A stretch of DNA of 64,000 nt from Pseudonocardia sp. MH-G8. Lineage in GTDB: Bacteria > Actinomycetota > Actinomycetes > Mycobacteriales > Pseudonocardiaceae. How positions within the stretch are numbered: position 1 is the stretch's first letter; every line of letters begins with the position of its first letter. The notes under the pieces are model-generated. The model was not told the DNA's origin. It saw only the letters and a list, made by a program, of their open reading frames with translations, and did not search any database. The translations under genes were made by a program, and so were the position numbers. The stretch is taken from contig NZ_NKYF01000001.1 in assembly GCF_002262885.1 (NCBI RefSeq), positions 186,001 through 250,000 of the forward strand. Reading direction: 5' to 3'. Shown one piece after another: positions 62,583 through 64,000 of the stretch.

Positions 62583-63368
62583 TCACACGTCGCGGCGTTC
62601 GAACAGCACGAACGCGACCACGAGCAGGGCGAGGATCCCGGCACTCATGCCGGCGAAGTGCAGCCAGGGCTGGGGGTAGTCGGGGTCGGGCACGGTCGCG
62701 ATGACCGCGGCTCCGCCCAGCGTCGGCCACACGTCGAGCAGCCCGTCGAGCCACGGCGGGAACATGCCATCCAGGACGGGTACCAGCAGCACGATCCCCA
62801 CCAGCGTGGCCAGGGCGCCCGCCGTGGCGCGGATGAGAGCGCCGAGGGCCACCGCCAGCAGCGCGATCACCGCGAGGTAGAAGCCGCAGCCCACCACCGC
62901 GGAGAGCGCACGCGGATCCGCGAGGGTCGCGTGCGGAACGCCGGCCGCGGCGAAGCCGGCCTGCCCGATGAGGAAGGCCGGGAACGCCAGCGCCTGCCCG
63001 GCCACCAGCGAGACGGCCGCCACCACCGCTACCTTCGCCCCGAGCAGCCGGTGCCGGCGCGGGGTGGCGCTCAGCGACGTCTGCATCAGGCCGGTCGCGT
63101 GCTCGGACGTGACCACGAGGATCCCCAGCACCCCGATGACCAGCTGGGCGATGAAGAACATCAGCAGGCTGCCGTTCGTCGGATCCCAGTCCTGCTGCTC
63201 CTCGATCGTGCCGGTCAGGTACCCCTGGGCGGCGGGGTCGGCCGACAGGAGCGGGAGGCCGAGCCCGACCACGACGAGACCGCCGAGGGTGAGCCAGGTC
63301 GAGCGCAGGCTGCGGAATTTGATCCACTCGCTGTGCAGCGTGTCGGTGAAAGCAGGGCGCGTGATCAC
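62583..63368 (-). CDS. ABC transporter permease (ABC-2 type)
   Basis: 261 residues from ATG 63368, overlapping the ATPase stop (ATGA). Six membrane segments are visible, and the N-terminal SEWIKFRSLRSTW is the usual ABC-2 entry segment. Members export lipids, antibiotics or peptides with a separate ATPase. The response regulator gene begins 24 bp downstream. Confidence 0.88.
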   Translation of the reverse strand: MITRPAFTDTLHSEWIKFRSLRSTWLTLGGLVVVGLGLPLLSADPAAQGYLTGTIEEQQDWDPTNGSLLMFFIAQLVIGVLGILVVTSEHATGLMQTSLSATPRRHRLLGAKVAVVAAVSLVAGQALAFPAFLIGQAGFAAAGVPHATLADPRALSAVVGCGFYLAVIALLAVALGALIRATAGALATLVGIVLLVPVLDGMFPPWLDGLLDVWPTLGGAAVIATVPDPDYPQPWLHFAGMSAGILALLVVAFVLFERRDV

Positions 63369-64000
63369 GCGGTGGCTCCGTGGTACTCGACATGGTCGCT
63401 GGTCAGCTCCATGAAGGCGTCCTCCAACGAGGGGCGCCGCGGCGCGAGCTCGCTGAGCGCGACGTCGTGGTAGGCGGCGAGCTTGCCGATCTGCGCGCCG
63501 GTCATGCCGGAGACGACCAGGGACGATTCCGCCCCTTCCCGGACGGTCGCACCCGCAGCCGACAGCCGGAGCGCGAACGCGGCGGCGTCGTCGGTGCGCA
63601 CGAGCACGGTCCCCTTTCCGTCGGCGCCCGACCCGTTGGCCCGCACGAACTCGCTCATGCTCGTGTCGGCGATCATCCGGCCCCGTCCGATGATCACCAG
63701 GTGGTCGGCGGTCTGCGCCATCTCGCTCATGAGGTGGCTGGAGACCAGCACCGCCCGGCCCTCGCGGGCGAGCGACCGCATGAACCCCCGGATCCAGCGG
63801 ATGCCCTCCGGGTCGAGCCCGTTCACCGGCTCGTCGAAGATCAGCACCTGGGGATCCCCGAGCAGCGTCGCCGCGATCCCGAGCCGCTGCCGCATGCCGA
63901 GCGAGAAGACCCCGGCACGACGGCCGGCCACGCCGTCCAGGCCGGTACGGGCCAGCACCTCGCCGACCCGGCGGCGGGGAAGGCCGTTGCTCGCGGCCAG
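63365..64000 (-). CDS. ABC transporter ATP-binding protein (N-terminus beyond the right edge)
   Basis: The last 211 residues of the gene; the start lies to the right of the window. Signature FSLGMRQRLGIAATLLGDP, Walker B VLIFDEPVNGLDPEGIRWIR and the switch His in VLVSSHLMSEMAQTADHLVI are seen. Walker A is not. It belongs to the CcmA/BcrA-like exporter ATPases and pairs with the ABC-2 permease. Confidence 0.93.
   Translation of the reverse strand: MAASNGLPRRRVGEVLARTGLDGVAGRRAGVFSLGMRQRLGIAATLLGDPQVLIFDEPVNGLDPEGIRWIRGFMRSLAREGRAVLVSSHLMSEMAQTADHLVIIGRGRMIADTSMSEFVRANGSGADGKGTVLVRTDDAAAFALRLSAAGATVREGAESSLVVSGMTGAQIGKLAAYHDVALSELAPRRPSLEDAFMELTSDHVEYHGATA

Overview
The window is high-GC DNA from an actinomycete, most likely a member of the Pseudonocardiaceae or a close relative. 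This rests on a WhiB-type regulator, a mycothiol-dependent maleylpyruvate isomerase, an F420-type flavoenzyme cassette, a 13E12/DUF222 gene behind an actinobacterial SOS box, and many GTG starts and four-base stop/start overlaps. The genus is an inference. I see no rRNA, tRNA, CRISPR array or replication origin.

Positions 1-21000: three large ATPase LuxR (LAL) regulators lie in the first 14 kb. One is cut by the left edge and sits in an open frame with pieces of two unrelated genes upstream. A dehydrogenase/metallo-beta-lactamase-fold/hydrolase operon, an LLM monooxygenase/FMN reductase operon, a carboxymuconolactone decarboxylase/pirin pair and an LLM/F420-reductase pair follow. Next come an amidohydrolase of lower GC and a DUF222-HNH gene with a perfect LexA box, flanked by transposase remnants.

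Positions 22000-35300: an 11-gene minus-strand operon encodes a molybdenum hydroxylase (FAD, 2Fe-2S and a split Moco subunit), a lactonase-like hydrolase, a YciI protein, a sugar-type ABC importer and a TIM-barrel isomerase. A divergent GntR regulator faces it across an 18-bp perfect palindrome. The importer binding-protein gene carries a frameshift. A TetR/SDR divergent pair with three operator copies follows.

Positions 35300-43300: a five-gene, fully coupled peptide/nickel-type ABC operon ends in a GNAT gene. It is followed by a metal locus holding a His-rich/Cys-rich metallothionein-like protein with 20 Cys in 110 residues, an ArsR repressor with an exact SmtB-type alpha-5 zinc site, a related 28-bp element upstream of both genes, a Zur/Fur-type 7-1-7 box and a decayed CobW GTPase. 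This locus is the most interesting in the window.

Positions 43300-53600: a PaaX-type regulator and a transporter precede a coupled set that accounts for salicylate to salicylyl-AMP/CoA, gentisyl-CoA, gentisate, maleylpyruvate, fumarylpyruvate, and finally fumarate plus pyruvate, as in the Streptomyces sdg route.

Positions 53600-64000: an amidase pseudogene, oxalyl-CoA decarboxylase, an IlvD/Edd-family dehydratase, SelO, a two-component system and an ABC exporter whose ATPase runs off the right edge. Gene decay (hydrolase chimera, S9 peptidase, transposases, binding protein, CobW, amidase) is spread through the window and suggests an accessory, recombining catabolic region.
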